Shown: positions 34,067 to 43,286, counted from the stretch's first letter. The stretch: 64,000 nucleotides of DNA from Nocardia camponoti (GCF_014646135.1 NZ_BMMW01000001.1:1257570-1321569); one strand, 5' to 3'. Notes: generated from the sequence alone by a model not told the origin. A program made the numbers and translations.

Positions 34067-34761
34067 GCTGGCGTTCCCAACGTCATCCGTTTCGATGCGG
34101 CCGCGCCCATCTTGCGGCCGGTGCGCCGTTCGACGATCACCTGCAAACCCATCAGCAGGCTTGTCATCGCCATGTACAGCACCGCGACAACACCCAGCGT
34201 CTCGGTGACGTTGTAGGTCGCGTTGTATGCCTTCTGCCCCTGCAACATCAGGTCAGGCACGGTAATGACCGACACCTGCGCCGATTCCTTGAGCATGATG
34301 ACGCAGTTGTTGATGTAGGGCGGCGTCATGAGGCGAAGCGCCTCCGGCAGGGTGACCCGCCGAAACTTTTGCAGCGGGTTCATCCCGATCGATTCAGCCG
34401 CTTCGAGATGTCCGCGATCAACGGCACTCAAGCCCGCGCGAATGATCTCGGAGAAGAACGACGCCGAGTTCAAACTCATCGCGATCAGACCCGCGGTGAA
34501 GGCGTCGAAAGTGAGTCCGAACGGCTGCGTGTAATAGAAGAAGAACAGCGAAAGCATCAGGGGCAGACCACGAAAGAACCACACATACGTCGCGGCGAAC
34601 GTGCGCAACACGGCAAAGCGTGACAGCCGCGCGAGCGCGAGCAGGTAGCCAAGCAAGCTCGCGCACACGATCGCCGACAACACGATGGTCAACGTGGTCC
34701 ACGCGCCCTCAAGCAGGAACGGGAGGTACTCGCGGGCGACGGAACCGGGTGCCGAATCCAT
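34063..34761 (-). CDS. Polar amino-acid ABC transporter permease
   Basis: A 232-residue membrane subunit of the HisM/GlnP family. Hydrophobic segments lie near 15-40, 55-80, 85-105 and 185-210. The EAA loop reads [24 protein letters not shown], the family contact with the ATPase. One permease gene implies a homodimer. The gene starts four bases after the binding-protein stop. Confidence 0.95.
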   Translation of the reverse strand: MDSAPGSVAREYLPFLLEGAWTTLTIVLSAIVCASLLGYLLALARLSRFAVLRTFAATYVWFFRGLPLMLSLFFFYYTQPFGLTFDAFTAGLIAMSLNSASFFSEIIRAGLSAVDRGHLEAAESIGMNPLQKFRRVTLPEALRLMTPPYINNCVIMLKESAQVSVITVPDLMLQGQKAYNATYNVTETLGVVAVLYMAMTSLLMGLQVIVERRTGRKMGAAASKRMTLGTPA

Positions 34762-34765
34762 CGGG

Positions 34766-35560
34766 TTATGCCTTCGGCAGGTCGATCGGGTGGCCGAACC
34801 ACTTCTCCTGCAAGCGCTTTAGCGTCCCGTCGGACCACATCGCCGCGATGGCCGCGTCGAACTTCGCCTTGAGTCCGGCCTTGTCTTCCTTGGGCAGGCC
34901 GACGCCAGCGGGCATCATCGCGTGAACGTTGCCGACGATCTTGACCTCGCTGCCCTTCGGCGAGTTCTTGACGAAGTCCTCAGCGGCGATGCGGCCAGCG
35001 GCGAAGACCTCGACGCGGCCTGCGGCGACGTCGGCGAATCCCTCAGGGGCGCCGGGGTATTCCTTCAACTCGGCATATCCGCCGACCTTCTGGACCACCG
35101 TCTGCGTTGCCGAACCGCCGATCACACCGACGTTCAGACCCGAAAGTTGGGTGATGTCTTTGACTTTGGTGTTGTCGGCCTTCACGACCGCCACGGTGCC
35201 GTCGGCGAGGTAGGGCTCGGAGAAGGTGATCGACTGCTTGCGCTGGTCGGTCATCGTGAGCCCCGACATCACCGCGTCGAACTTGCCCGCGTTGAGACCA
35301 GGCAGGAGGCCTGAGAGCTGCCCGGAGACGAACTCGACGTCGTAACCAGCACGTTTTGCGATCTCGGTGCCCGCTTCAATGTCATAGCCGGTGAGTTTGC
35401 CGCCGTCCGAGAACGTGATCGGACGGAAGGTGCCGCTGGTCGCGATCACCAATTTCGGCTTGCCAGAAGCGGATTCGTCAGAGTCACCACATGCGGTGGC
35501 GACGAGCGAAAGCACGGCCATTGCGGTGGCCGCGGCCACCTTGTTCTTCCATCGGAACAT
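34766..35560 (-). CDS. Amino-acid ABC transporter substrate-binding lipoprotein
   Basis: A 264-residue extracellular solute-binding protein of family 3. A signal peptide ends in a lipobox-like ATAC (Cys about 24). The family motifs GYDIEAGTEIAKRAGY, FDAVMSGLTMTDQRKQSITFSEPY and LQEKWFGHP are visible. The ligand cannot be named from sequence; the co-located amidase and hydrolase suggest an amide-bearing or modified amino acid. It is the first gene of the operon, behind the 35656-35675 palindrome. Confidence 0.94.
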   Translation of the reverse strand: MFRWKNKVAAATAMAVLSLVATACGDSDESASGKPKLVIATSGTFRPITFSDGGKLTGYDIEAGTEIAKRAGYDVEFVSGQLSGLLPGLNAGKFDAVMSGLTMTDQRKQSITFSEPYLADGTVAVVKADNTKVKDITQLSGLNVGVIGGSATQTVVQKVGGYAELKEYPGAPEGFADVAAGRVEVFAAGRIAAEDFVKNSPKGSEVKIVGNVHAMMPAGVGLPKEDKAGLKAKFDAAIAAMWSDGTLKRLQEKWFGHPIDLPKA

Positions 35561-35655
35561 CAGCTACTCCACATGCATCAGGTGAGTACGAGCAGCACTG
35601 AAATTAGGGAGTGCGTATGACGGTCACCGACGTCCTAGATGTCGGATATGTAAAA

Positions 35656-35675
35656 TTGTATTCTGTAGACAGATT
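35656..35675 (-). promoter_or_regulatory. Probable GntR operator before the ABC-transporter operon
   Basis: The minus strand reads CTGTCTACAGAATACAA, matching TGTCTACAG of the palindrome at 37784 and part of its right arm. It lies about 95 bases before the binding-protein ATG in an AT-rich stretch containing TTTACATAT, a possible -10 region. Confidence 0.5.
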
Positions 35676-35689
35676 GCCGTTGACGCACG

Positions 35690-37060
35690 CTAACCCGTGC
35701 ATTGTTCGAGTTCGGCGGCGAAGGCCAGAGCGAGCCAATCCTGTTGTGGCGCAGCGATAATCTGCACCGAGAGCGGCCATCCTTCGCTGCTCAGCCCCAC
35801 CGGCAACGACACCACTGGCGCGCCGGTAAGCGACACCGCGCGGCACTGAGCCATGAGTTCCCAACCGCCGGAAAGGGTTCCGTCGATGTCGAGCTGACCG
35901 TCGGGATCACACGCCGGACCACCCGCGACGGGGAGCAGGACGATGTCGTGGTTGGCGAAAATGCCGAGTGCTTGTCGCTGGATCGTACGAGCGACTGCTT
36001 CGGCTTCATAGAGTTCAAAAGTGGTTGCACGGACCGAGTTTTCGATCGTCGCGCGATTCTGTGCGGTGATCAGATGTTCACGGCCGGCGATCGCGGCGAG
36101 GTGGTCACGCATCGGGTCCACGTCACGCAGGCGGTTATAAGCCGGGAGGCAGTCGGCGAAGAGCACGCGGTGCTCGGTGACCTGATGTCCGTTGCTAGCC
36201 AGCCGGGCAGCGAGGTCAGTGAGGAGCGCGGTCACTTCCTTGCGCACCGGCCCCAACGCGCTGCCGTCGCTCCATGCGATGCGCAACGGTGTGGTGCCTC
36301 GTGCTGGGGCGGGCCCCGCGAGGATCTCGAAAACCAGCGCGAGGTCGCGCACGGAACGGGCCAGCGGGCCGATCGTTTGCACCCAACCCTGCATGCCGGT
36401 CGGCGCGGAAGCACCGGTCATATCGCCTGCGGCACCGGGCAATTGGCCCTGTTGCGCGAGTCGTCCTGCCGTTGGCCGAAGGGACGTAATGCCAACGCAC
36501 TGCGCGGGCCACCGCAGCGAGCCGCCGAAGTCGGTGCCGATGCCGAGCGCGCTTACACCCGCTGCCAGCGCGGCCGCTTCGCCGCCACTCGACCCGCCCG
36601 GCGAGCGGTCGGGGTAGCGCGGGTTGCCTGTCGTGCCGAGCAGCGGACTCGAGCAGGTGGTGCCAAACGCGAACTCGGGGCAGTTGGTTTTGCCGATCAC
36701 GATCGCGTCGGCGGCGATGAGCCGCGCGACGACCGGTGCGGTGACGGCGGCGATGTTGTCGGCGAACGCTCGCGAGGCGGCGGTTGCCTTAATGCCGGCG
36801 ACCGCGATCACGTCCTTCACCGTCATCGGCACCCCGGCCAGCGGGCCTAGCCGCTCCCCTGCGGCGCGTCTGCGGTCGATTTCGGCGGCGTCCTGTTCCG
36901 CCCGCGCCCAGTTCTCGGTGACGAGGGCGTTGTGTTTATCGCCTAGGTCGTGCGCGTTCGCGAGGACTTCGGTCGCGGTTCGCGTCCCGTCTTGGACGCT
37001 GGCCGCGATGGATGTCGCATCATCGAGCCCGGAATTGAGCTGGGCGAGAACAGAATTCAT
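35690..37060 (-). CDS. Amidase-signature family amidase
   Basis: A 456-residue serine amidase hydrolysing an amide to acid plus ammonia. The catalytic triad is visible: Lys in GVPMTVKDVI, cis-Ser in SPGGSSGGE and nucleophile Ser in GTDFGGSLRWPA. No signal peptide, so the substrate is probably imported. The start ATG overlaps the GntR stop (ATGA), so the two are one operon. The 5' neighbour operon encodes an amino-acid importer and FAH-type hydrolase, giving an uptake-and-degradation module. Substrate unassigned. Confidence 0.94.
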   Translation of the reverse strand: MNSVLAQLNSGLDDATSIAASVQDGTRTATEVLANAHDLGDKHNALVTENWARAEQDAAEIDRRRAAGERLGPLAGVPMTVKDVIAVAGIKATAASRAFADNIAAVTAPVVARLIAADAIVIGKTNCPEFAFGTTCSSPLLGTTGNPRYPDRSPGGSSGGEAAALAAGVSALGIGTDFGGSLRWPAQCVGITSLRPTAGRLAQQGQLPGAAGDMTGASAPTGMQGWVQTIGPLARSVRDLALVFEILAGPAPARGTTPLRIAWSDGSALGPVRKEVTALLTDLAARLASNGHQVTEHRVLFADCLPAYNRLRDVDPMRDHLAAIAGREHLITAQNRATIENSVRATTFELYEAEAVARTIQRQALGIFANHDIVLLPVAGGPACDPDGQLDIDGTLSGGWELMAQCRAVSLTGAPVVSLPVGLSSEGWPLSVQIIAAPQQDWLALAFAAELEQCTG

Positions 37061-37701
37061 CGGGTGCGGTTCAGGTAGTCGCGTTCGCCATGTTCGTCGA
37101 AGTCCTTGATGATGCGTTCCTTGTCGCCGGAACGGAGGCTCGCGAGCAGGCGTTCGTGGCGTTCACAGCCGCGCGCGAGGTCGCCCGCTGACTTGGCTTC
37201 AGTCGCCAAGTTCGCCGCCATCGACACCTGCATTTGCCCCATCAACGCTCGGTAGGAATCGAGGAGCCGACTGTGGCCGGTTGCCGCGACAACGCCAAGG
37301 TGAAAGTCGACATTCGCCTGGACAACGCCGGGGTGATCGTTCGCGGCAGCAGCCTCGCGCATCCGATCCATGACCTCGTCGAGCGGGGCGAAGACGGTCG
37401 CGTCGTAGTTGGCGACGATCAGGTCGAGCGCGAACAGCTCAAGCGTGCGTCGCAAGCTGTAGATTTCCTCAACGTCGCGGTCGGTCATCTCGACCACCCG
37501 ATAGCCCCGTCGCGGCGTCTGCTTCAGCAGCCCTTCGCTCTCGAGGATGCGCAGCGCCTCGCGCAGCGGCGGTCGCGAGATCTCCAACTGCTCGGCCAGC
37601 GGCGGTTCGTGCACACGCGCGCCGGGTGGCAACTGACCGGTGACGATCAACTGCCGCACATCGGCGGCGGCCATCGCGACAAGGCTCTCCTGAACGACCA
37701 T
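37057..37701 (-). CDS. GntR-family regulator, FadR/FCD subfamily
   Basis: A 214-residue regulator. The N-terminal winged helix (about 5-75) shows VTGQLPPGARVHEPPLAEQLEISRPPLREALRILESEGLL and PRRGYRV; the C-terminal FCD ligand domain (about 80-205) shows the usual Asp/Asn and His metal ligands (VDFHLGVV, RHERLLASL region). A palindrome lies four bases before its ATG and a related one before the divergent transporter, pointing to autoregulation and control of the whole island, probably relieved by the imported substrate. Confidence 0.93.
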   Translation of the reverse strand: MVVQESLVAMAAADVRQLIVTGQLPPGARVHEPPLAEQLEISRPPLREALRILESEGLLKQTPRRGYRVVEMTDRDVEEIYSLRRTLELFALDLIVANYDATVFAPLDEVMDRMREAAAANDHPGVVQANVDFHLGVVAATGHSRLLDSYRALMGQMQVSMAANLATEAKSAGDLARGCERHERLLASLRSGDKERIIKDFDEHGERDYLNRTR

Positions 37702-37704
37702 GAA

Positions 37705-37725
37705 TTTAGACTACTGTCTACAAAA
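37705..37725. promoter_or_regulatory. Probable GntR operator, copy 2 (before the regulator gene)
   Basis: TTTAGACTACTGTCTACAAAA; on the minus strand TGTAGACAGTAGTCT, about 11 of 15 positions equal to the site at 37784. It lies four bases from the GntR ATG, where binding would block the regulator-amidase operon. Confidence 0.5.
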
Positions 37726-37783
37726 GTCATCCCGCCATGTCGCGCCAACCTTTACAGGTGATTAACTTAGCTGGGACGCAAAT

Positions 37784-37798
37784 TGTCTACAGTAGACG
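37784..37798. promoter_or_regulatory. Probable GntR operator, copy 3 (perfect palindrome)
   Basis: TGTCTACAGTAGACG: GTCTAC and GTAGAC are exact reverse complements around one central base. It lies 22 bases before the divergent transporter start and about 80 bases from the GntR ATG. Confidence 0.6.
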
Positions 37799-37819
37799 TT
37801 CTTGCTCTGATGAAGGCTG

Positions 37820-38812
37820 GTGATCACGATCCGTTCTTTGCGAAGTCTGTTCGGGTGGCTCGACCCGTTCGTCGCGCTGCTGCTCGCGACACTGGTCGTC
37901 GCCGCGCTCGCGCCGCCCGTCGGTACTTACGCGACGGCGCTCGGCGAGGTGCGCTGGGCGATCATCGCCATCGTCTTTTTCGTGGCGGGGCTGCGGATAT
38001 CCCCGACCGCAACGTTGAACGGGTTGCGCGACTGGCGGTTACACGGAACCACGCTGGGGCTCACGTTCGTCGCGTTTCCGGTGGTCGCGGGGCTGGTCGC
38101 GCTGGCAACCGCACCCCTCGTCGGTACTGAACTCACCACCGGGCTGCTGTTTCTCGGCGCGTTGCCATCGGTGGTGCAGACCTCGGTGACGTTTGTTTCG
38201 ATGGCACGCGGCAACACCGCGGCTGCCGTGTGCGCGGCGTCGATTTCGAACCTGGCTGGGGTTGTTGTCACGCCGCTGCTCGTGTTGCTGCTGATCGGTT
38301 CGTATGCGGGGATCGGGCTTGGCCAGGTTGTCGCGGTGCTGACCCAGATCCTTGTGCCGTTCGCGATTGGTCAGGCGTTGCATGGTCGTCTTGGGGGGTG
38401 GGCCGCGCGGCACGCCGTCGCGGTGCGGTGGGTGGATCGCGGTGCGGTGCTGTTGATCGTCTACTCCGCGTTTGGCGCTGCCGTCGCGGGTGGGGTGTGG
38501 CAGCGGCTGCCGGTTAGCCAGCTCGTTGTGGTTGGCGTGTGCTGCGCGACGTTGCTCGCTGTCGCGTTGACGGTGAGCTACTTCGGTTCCGGCGCACTGG
38601 GATTCGCGCGGGAAGAGCGCGCGGTGATCACGTTTTGCGGGTCGGAGAAGAGCCTCACGACGGGGTTGCCGATGTCGACGATCCTGTTCAGCGCGAGCCT
38701 TGCGGGGGTGGTGATTGTGCCGGTGATCATCTATCACCAACTGCAACTCATCGCGTGCTCGCTAATTGCGCGGAAGTTGGGTGATCGGGTGGAGTCGCCG
38801 GTGATCGCCTGA
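37820..38812 (+). CDS. Bile acid:sodium symporter (BASS/SBF-like) family transporter
   Basis: A 330-residue, largely hydrophobic protein with about nine or ten membrane segments. It resembles the SBF-like branch: an early FGWLDPFVALL, FFVAGLRISP, LFLGALPSVVQTSVTFVSMARGN and FCGSEKSLTTGLPM, a sodium-site-like motif. GTG 37820 is chosen; a GAAGG lies just upstream. It is divergent from the GntR gene with a shared operator-bearing gap and probably moves an organic anion belonging to the same pathway, in or out. Confidence 0.88.
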   Translation: MITIRSLRSLFGWLDPFVALLLATLVVAALAPPVGTYATALGEVRWAIIAIVFFVAGLRISPTATLNGLRDWRLHGTTLGLTFVAFPVVAGLVALATAPLVGTELTTGLLFLGALPSVVQTSVTFVSMARGNTAAAVCAASISNLAGVVVTPLLVLLLIGSYAGIGLGQVVAVLTQILVPFAIGQALHGRLGGWAARHAVAVRWVDRGAVLLIVYSAFGAAVAGGVWQRLPVSQLVVVGVCCATLLAVALTVSYFGSGALGFAREERAVITFCGSEKSLTTGLPMSTILFSASLAGVVIVPVIIYHQLQLIACSLIARKLGDRVESPVIA

Positions 38813-38958
38813 GCCGCCGCCCACGCGGCCTCGCAGCGGCGCTCGTCTCCGGCGACTGCCTGACCTGCGGCCCGCGCGGGGTTTCCGCGACGACGCTCGT
38901 CAGACGGCTGCCGTGCGGACTGCCATTGACTGCCGCCCATCAGGTTCGCGACCAGTGC

Positions 38959-40284
38959 TCACACTCCGACGCGCGCCCATCGACCCGAGTACGCACGCCA
39001 CACCACCGCGACCAAACGGACCAGCATGAAGGCGACCAATCCCGTCCAGATGCCCGCTACTCCCCAGTCGAAAATGAGCGACAACCAGATCAGGGGCAGG
39101 AAGCCGCCCAGTGCGGCGATGAGGGTGGTTGTGCGGAGGAACGCCGCGTCACCCGCGCCGAGCAGCACGCCATCCAAGGCGAAGACCGCGCCCGCGACCG
39201 GGATCATCGCGACGAAGAACCACCAGATCACGTGGACGCGGTTGAGGACCTGGGCGTCGTCGGTAAACAGCAGCGGGATCGCGTGGTAGCCGAGGGCGAG
39301 GATGGCGGCGAGCCCGATCGCGAACATTTCCGACCACTGGGTCACCTGGCGGGCGATCGCCTTGGCCACCTTCGCTTTGCCCGCGCCGAGCGCCGAGCCG
39401 ACGAGGGTTTGGGCCGCGATGGCGAGCGAGTCCAAGGTGAGCGCGAGGGTGTTCCACAGTTGCAGCACGAGCTGATGTGCGGCGACCGACGCGGCACCAA
39501 AGCGCGCGGCCACTGCCGCCGCCGAGAGGAAGCAGGCTTGGAAGCTCAGGCTGCGGACGATGAGGTCGCGGCCGAGGACGAGCTGCGCGCGGATGATCGA
39601 CGGCTGCGGTTTCAGCGAAACCGGTTCCCGCACAAGGGCATACACGAAGAATCCGCCGCTGATGAGCTGGCCAATCAGGTTCGCCACAGCCGAGCCAACA
39701 AGCTCCATGCGCGGCGCGCCGAGCAGCCCGTACACGAGCACGGGACAGAGCACCGCTGAGGTCGCGAGGCCCGCGACCACGTACAGCAACGGTCGCCGCA
39801 CGTCTTGCACACCGCGCATCCAGCCGTTGCCTGCCATCGAAATCAAGATCAACGGCACGCCGAAGAGTGCGACGCGAACCCAGCGCAGGGCTTCGGCGGC
39901 GATGTCGTCGCCGCCAGCGATCGCGGCGCAGAGTGGTCCGGCGAACGCCTGGACGACCGCGACAATCCCGAGCCCAACAACCACCGCCAACCAGGTGGCT
40001 TGCACACCCTCGGCGACCGCCCCCGCCCGATCCCCCCTGCCGTGCCGACGCGACGAGCGAGCGGTTGTCCCGTAGGAAAGGAACGTGAGCTGCGTGCTGA
40101 CCGACCCGAGAATCACCGCCCCGACCGCGAGCCCGGCGAGGGCCAGCACACCGAGTCGCCCGACGATCGCGATGTCAAAGAGCAGGTAGATCGGCTCGGC
40201 GAGCAGCGCGCCGAGCGTCGGCACGGCGAGCCCCAGCATCCGCCGAGGCCCAACGTGCGCTTGCACCCCGTTTTCGTTGGTCAC
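38959..40284 (-). CDS. dinF: MATE-family efflux transporter (DinF-like)
   Basis: A ~441-residue, 12-segment multidrug/toxin exporter of the DinF branch: LGALLAEPIYLLFDIAIVGRLG, QLTFLSYGTTAR, RWVRVALFGVPLILI, NGWMRGVQDVRRPL and a second repeat half. GTG 40284 is preferred since GGGGG lies five bases before it; GTG 40326 would add 14 residues. It lies where M. tuberculosis has dinF (Rv2836c). No gene or clear signal is seen in the gap to the next gene (40285-40602). Confidence 0.92.
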   Translation of the reverse strand: MTNENGVQAHVGPRRMLGLAVPTLGALLAEPIYLLFDIAIVGRLGVLALAGLAVGAVILGSVSTQLTFLSYGTTARSSRRHGRGDRAGAVAEGVQATWLAVVVGLGIVAVVQAFAGPLCAAIAGGDDIAAEALRWVRVALFGVPLILISMAGNGWMRGVQDVRRPLLYVVAGLATSAVLCPVLVYGLLGAPRMELVGSAVANLIGQLISGGFFVYALVREPVSLKPQPSIIRAQLVLGRDLIVRSLSFQACFLSAAAVAARFGAASVAAHQLVLQLWNTLALTLDSLAIAAQTLVGSALGAGKAKVAKAIARQVTQWSEMFAIGLAAILALGYHAIPLLFTDDAQVLNRVHVIWWFFVAMIPVAGAVFALDGVLLGAGDAAFLRTTTLIAALGGFLPLIWLSLIFDWGVAGIWTGLVAFMLVRLVAVVWRAYSGRWARVGV

Positions 40285-40602
40285 GCGTGCCCCCGTCCGC
40301 TCTCGCAAGAAACCGATCAAGATCACCAGGCTCTCACGCCACGAAACGTCGAGAAGGAAAATCCCTCAGCGCCTGATGGGCGTGCGTCCAGTATCGCCGT
40401 TCGCCGCGTGTCGGGGGCCGACGCGCCGAAGTCCCACATGGTGAGCACGCTCTGATGGCGAAAGCCACTCGCGCGATGCCGCCACAGCAGCGTGGTGATC
40501 AACTGTCCAGCTTGACCAACCGCCGCGGAAGCTCGGAATCGGTGGACGCATGCCGCGCGGGTAGCCATACTGGTCGCTCGCCCAACTTGTGATCGGATCC
40601 AC
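40285..40602. other. Intergenic gap between dinF and the MFS gene, no feature seen
   Basis: About 318 bases between two divergent transporter genes. It must carry their promoters, but I see no convincing -35/-10 pair, operator palindrome or conserved small frame. Confidence 0.5.
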
Positions 40603-42072
40603 ATGACTTTCCTCAACCGATGGCGCGTCATTATCGCGTTCGCGCTGGTCGGGGCCGCGACTCAGCTGCTGTGGCTCACGTACGCGCCGGTCACGACCGT
40701 GGCGGCCGAGCATTTCGGCGTGAGCGAGTCGGCGATCGGGTGGCTCGCGAATATGTTCCCGCTGCTCTATGTGGTGCTCGCGATCCCTGCTGGGCTCGCG
40801 CTTGACCGCTGGTTCCGACCGAGTCTGCTCGCGGGCGCGATCCTCACCGCGATCGGCGCTGACCTGCGACTGCTTCACGACAGTTTCGCGGCCATCCTCG
40901 CTGGTCAGACCGTCATCGCGGTCGCGCAACCGCTCGTACTTAACGCCATCGTCGGCGTCGCTGGCCGCTACCTCGATGTGAAGGATCGACCAACGGGCAT
41001 CGCGGTCGGCACAGCGAGCACGTTCGCCGGAATGGCGGCGGCATTCGTGTTGGGCGCGATCTTCCCCAACCCGACCCAACTCACCACGCTCACCGCAATC
41101 GGCGCGGTCTTCGCGACCGTCGCGGCCTTCGCCCTCGCTATCGAACTACGCCGCCCCGCACGGGTTGGCGCCGTACTTCCCCACGAAGCCACCTCGCTGG
41201 GCAATGCGGCTCCACACGCCACACCCGCGCAACTCAGCGCTCCTAGCAAAGCCTTCCCACTCGACGCACCGGGCGAGGCCTCTCCACTCGCACCCCGCGA
41301 AGCCGCGCCGCTCGTATCACCGGACCAAGCGCTCACCACAGCGGTCCAACCCGCCGCGCCGGGCGAGGCCTCTCCACTCGCACCGGGCGAAGCCGCGCCG
41401 CTCGACGCACCGGGCGAAGCCGCCCCGCTCGGAGCACCGGGCGAAGCGCTCACCACAGCGGTCCAACCCGCCGCGCCGGGCAGCGCTTCCTCACTCACGA
41501 CACTCCGCGCGACCCTCGCCGACCCCTACGTGCGCAAGCTCTGCGCCACCGCGTTCTTCCCCTTCGGCGCGTTCGTCGCGCTCGCTACCTTCGGGCAAGC
41601 GCTGCTTGAACCTGCGGGCGTGAGTGCGAGTGCCGCGAGCGTGGTGTTGCTTCTCAACGTGCTCGCCGGGGTGATCGGGTGCGCGGTGGTGCCGGTCGTT
41701 GTGTTCCGGCGCGACGTCGAGATTAAAGCGATCGTGGCTGGCCTCGCGGCGAGCGCGCTTGCGTGTGTCCTCGTCGCGGCGGTGCCCGGCCTGCTGACAA
41801 GCTGCGCGGCGTTCGTGCTGCTCGGCATCGCACTGCTCCCAGCGTTGCCGATCGCGTTGAGCCTGGCTGAACGCCACACCGGCGAAGCCGAGGGCACGGC
41901 TGCGGGCCTGATCTGGCTGACGGGCAACCTGGGCGGCCTCCTCGTCGCCGCAGCGACCGGCGCCCTAGTCGACCACCCCGCCGCCGCTTTCACCCTGTGC
42001 GGATTAGCCGCAGCTTTAGGCATCCCCTTCGCACTATCCCTGCGCCGCCCACACGCACTCGCCCGCCCCTGA
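40603..42072 (+). CDS. Major facilitator superfamily transporter with repetitive central loop
   Basis: A 489-residue membrane protein with twelve predicted segments in two halves. The N-terminal half (1-185) contains WLANMFPLLYVVLAIPAGLALDRWF, a typical MFS loop 2-3 motif; the C-terminal half begins at about 305. The cytoplasmic loop between (about 190-300) is an Ala/Pro/Gly/Glu low-complexity stretch made of repeated units such as APGEA, SPLAPGEAAPL and ALTTAVQPAAPG, which typical MFS loops lack. Substrate unknown. It is divergent from dinF. Confidence 0.88.
   Translation: MTFLNRWRVIIAFALVGAATQLLWLTYAPVTTVAAEHFGVSESAIGWLANMFPLLYVVLAIPAGLALDRWFRPSLLAGAILTAIGADLRLLHDSFAAILAGQTVIAVAQPLVLNAIVGVAGRYLDVKDRPTGIAVGTASTFAGMAAAFVLGAIFPNPTQLTTLTAIGAVFATVAAFALAIELRRPARVGAVLPHEATSLGNAAPHATPAQLSAPSKAFPLDAPGEASPLAPREAAPLVSPDQALTTAVQPAAPGEASPLAPGEAAPLDAPGEAAPLGAPGEALTTAVQPAAPGSASSLTTLRATLADPYVRKLCATAFFPFGAFVALATFGQALLEPAGVSASAASVVLLLNVLAGVIGCAVVPVVVFRRDVEIKAIVAGLAASALACVLVAAVPGLLTSCAAFVLLGIALLPALPIALSLAERHTGEAEGTAAGLIWLTGNLGGLLVAAATGALVDHPAAAFTLCGLAAALGIPFALSLRRPHALARP
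41275..41481. repeat. In-frame tandem repeats encoding the MFS loop
   Basis: A 36-base unit at 41329-41364 recurs exactly at 41446-41481 (117-base spacing, 39 codons), and a 39-base unit at 41275-41313 recurs with two changes at 41365-41403 (90-base spacing). All spacings are multiples of three. Confidence 0.88.
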
Positions 42073-42115
42073 CCCGCGACACACACCGCAGCCCGGCGCC
42101 CTAACCTGCACCGTC

Positions 42116-42230
42116 CGCGAGCATGCACGCCAAGCGCCCTCCCCTGGACCACACCTGCCGAGTCGACGTCGACGCGGCGTGCACGGCCCAGCGCCGGGCC
42201 CGCGAGCGTGCACGCCAAGTTCCTCCCCTG
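42116..42230. repeat. Imperfect direct repeat between the MFS and nrnA genes
   Basis: About 30 bases at 42116-42146 (CGCGAGCATGCACGCCAAG and following) recur at 42201-42230 with a few changes, spaced 85 bases. It lies in the 200-base gap between convergent genes; function unknown, no clear terminator. Confidence 0.7.
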
Positions 42231-42273
42231 CCCACAACTCCTGAGTCGCCGTGGCTTCTCTCCCCGCCACAAA

Positions 42274-43278
42274 CTAATTTCCCAGCGCCGCAATCAAATT
42301 CGCTACGACCTCGTCCGCCGACCCATACGTCGTGTACCCAGCGGCGAAGCGGTGACCTCCGCCGCCGAACTTGCTCGCCACCGCCGACACATCAACGCCG
42401 TCAGCTAAACCAGGTGCTGAATCGCGGGAGCGCAGGGACACCGTCCACCGATCATGTTGCGCGCGAGCCTGTTTGAAGACCGCGGCGATGCCAGCCTCGT
42501 GCGTCGTGCGGATCACGTCGATCACGCTTTCCACTTCTTCCGGACCAACCTCATGCGTGTCCGCGGCCCGCACCACCGCGTACACCAGGCCGACTCCCGC
42601 TGCTTCGGGGACAACTGTGGCCGTGGAAAGCACCGTCGACAGCATCGGCAACCACGCGAACGGGTGCGTGTCGAGCAGCACGCGGGTGATCTCCCCACCG
42701 TCAATTCCGGTGGCCAACAAGCGTTCAGCCAACGCGTGGCTGCCCGGCCGAGCCCAGCGGAACGAGCCCGTGTCGGTGACGAGGCCCGCGAAAAGGCAAT
42801 GGGCGATGTCGGCGTCGATCGGCTCGCCCCACGCATCGAGCAGGCGGGTAACCAATTCCGTTGTGGAAGCGGCGGATTCGTCGATCAGGTCGACAGTCCC
42901 GAAACCCTCGTTGGCCCGATGATGGTCGATCACCAACACCGAAGCGGCCCCGCCAAGGCGATCCGCAAGCGCGCCAAGGCGATTGCGCGCCCCACAGTCG
43001 ACAACGATCAACAGGTCAACTTCATGCGGCACCCGCGCGGGCGAAACAGCAAACTGCCCGCCTGGCAGCGTACGCAGCGAGGCGGGCAGTTCAGCTGGTT
43101 CGGCAAACGACACCGTGACCGGAACACCACGTCGAGAAAACACCAGCGCTAGCGCGAGCGCGCTTCCGAACGTGTCGGCATCGGGCTGCACATGGCACAG
43201 CACCGTGACCGAGTTCGCCGACGCGCACAAACCAACAGCGGCGTCGGGCACCTTGTGCTCGACACGTGTTCCGGTCAT
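42274..43278 (-). CDS. nrnA: DHH/DHHA1 phosphoesterase, NrnA-type oligoribonuclease/pAp phosphatase
   Basis: A 334-residue protein degrading nanoRNA, pAp and, in mycobacteria, cyclic-dinucleotide products. The DHH domain shows CHVQPDADTFGSAL, VVDCG and VIDHHRAN; the DHHA1 domain ends in GGGGHRFAAG. It is eight bases from rbfA on the same strand, the order recalled for M. tuberculosis Rv2838c-Rv2837c. ATG 43278 fits the family N-terminus. Confidence 0.94.
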   Translation of the reverse strand: MTGTRVEHKVPDAAVGLCASANSVTVLCHVQPDADTFGSALALALVFSRRGVPVTVSFAEPAELPASLRTLPGGQFAVSPARVPHEVDLLIVVDCGARNRLGALADRLGGAASVLVIDHHRANEGFGTVDLIDESAASTTELVTRLLDAWGEPIDADIAHCLFAGLVTDTGSFRWARPGSHALAERLLATGIDGGEITRVLLDTHPFAWLPMLSTVLSTATVVPEAAGVGLVYAVVRAADTHEVGPEEVESVIDVIRTTHEAGIAAVFKQARAQHDRWTVSLRSRDSAPGLADGVDVSAVASKFGGGGHRFAAGYTTYGSADEVVANLIAALGN

Positions 43279-43286
43279 CGGATCAA

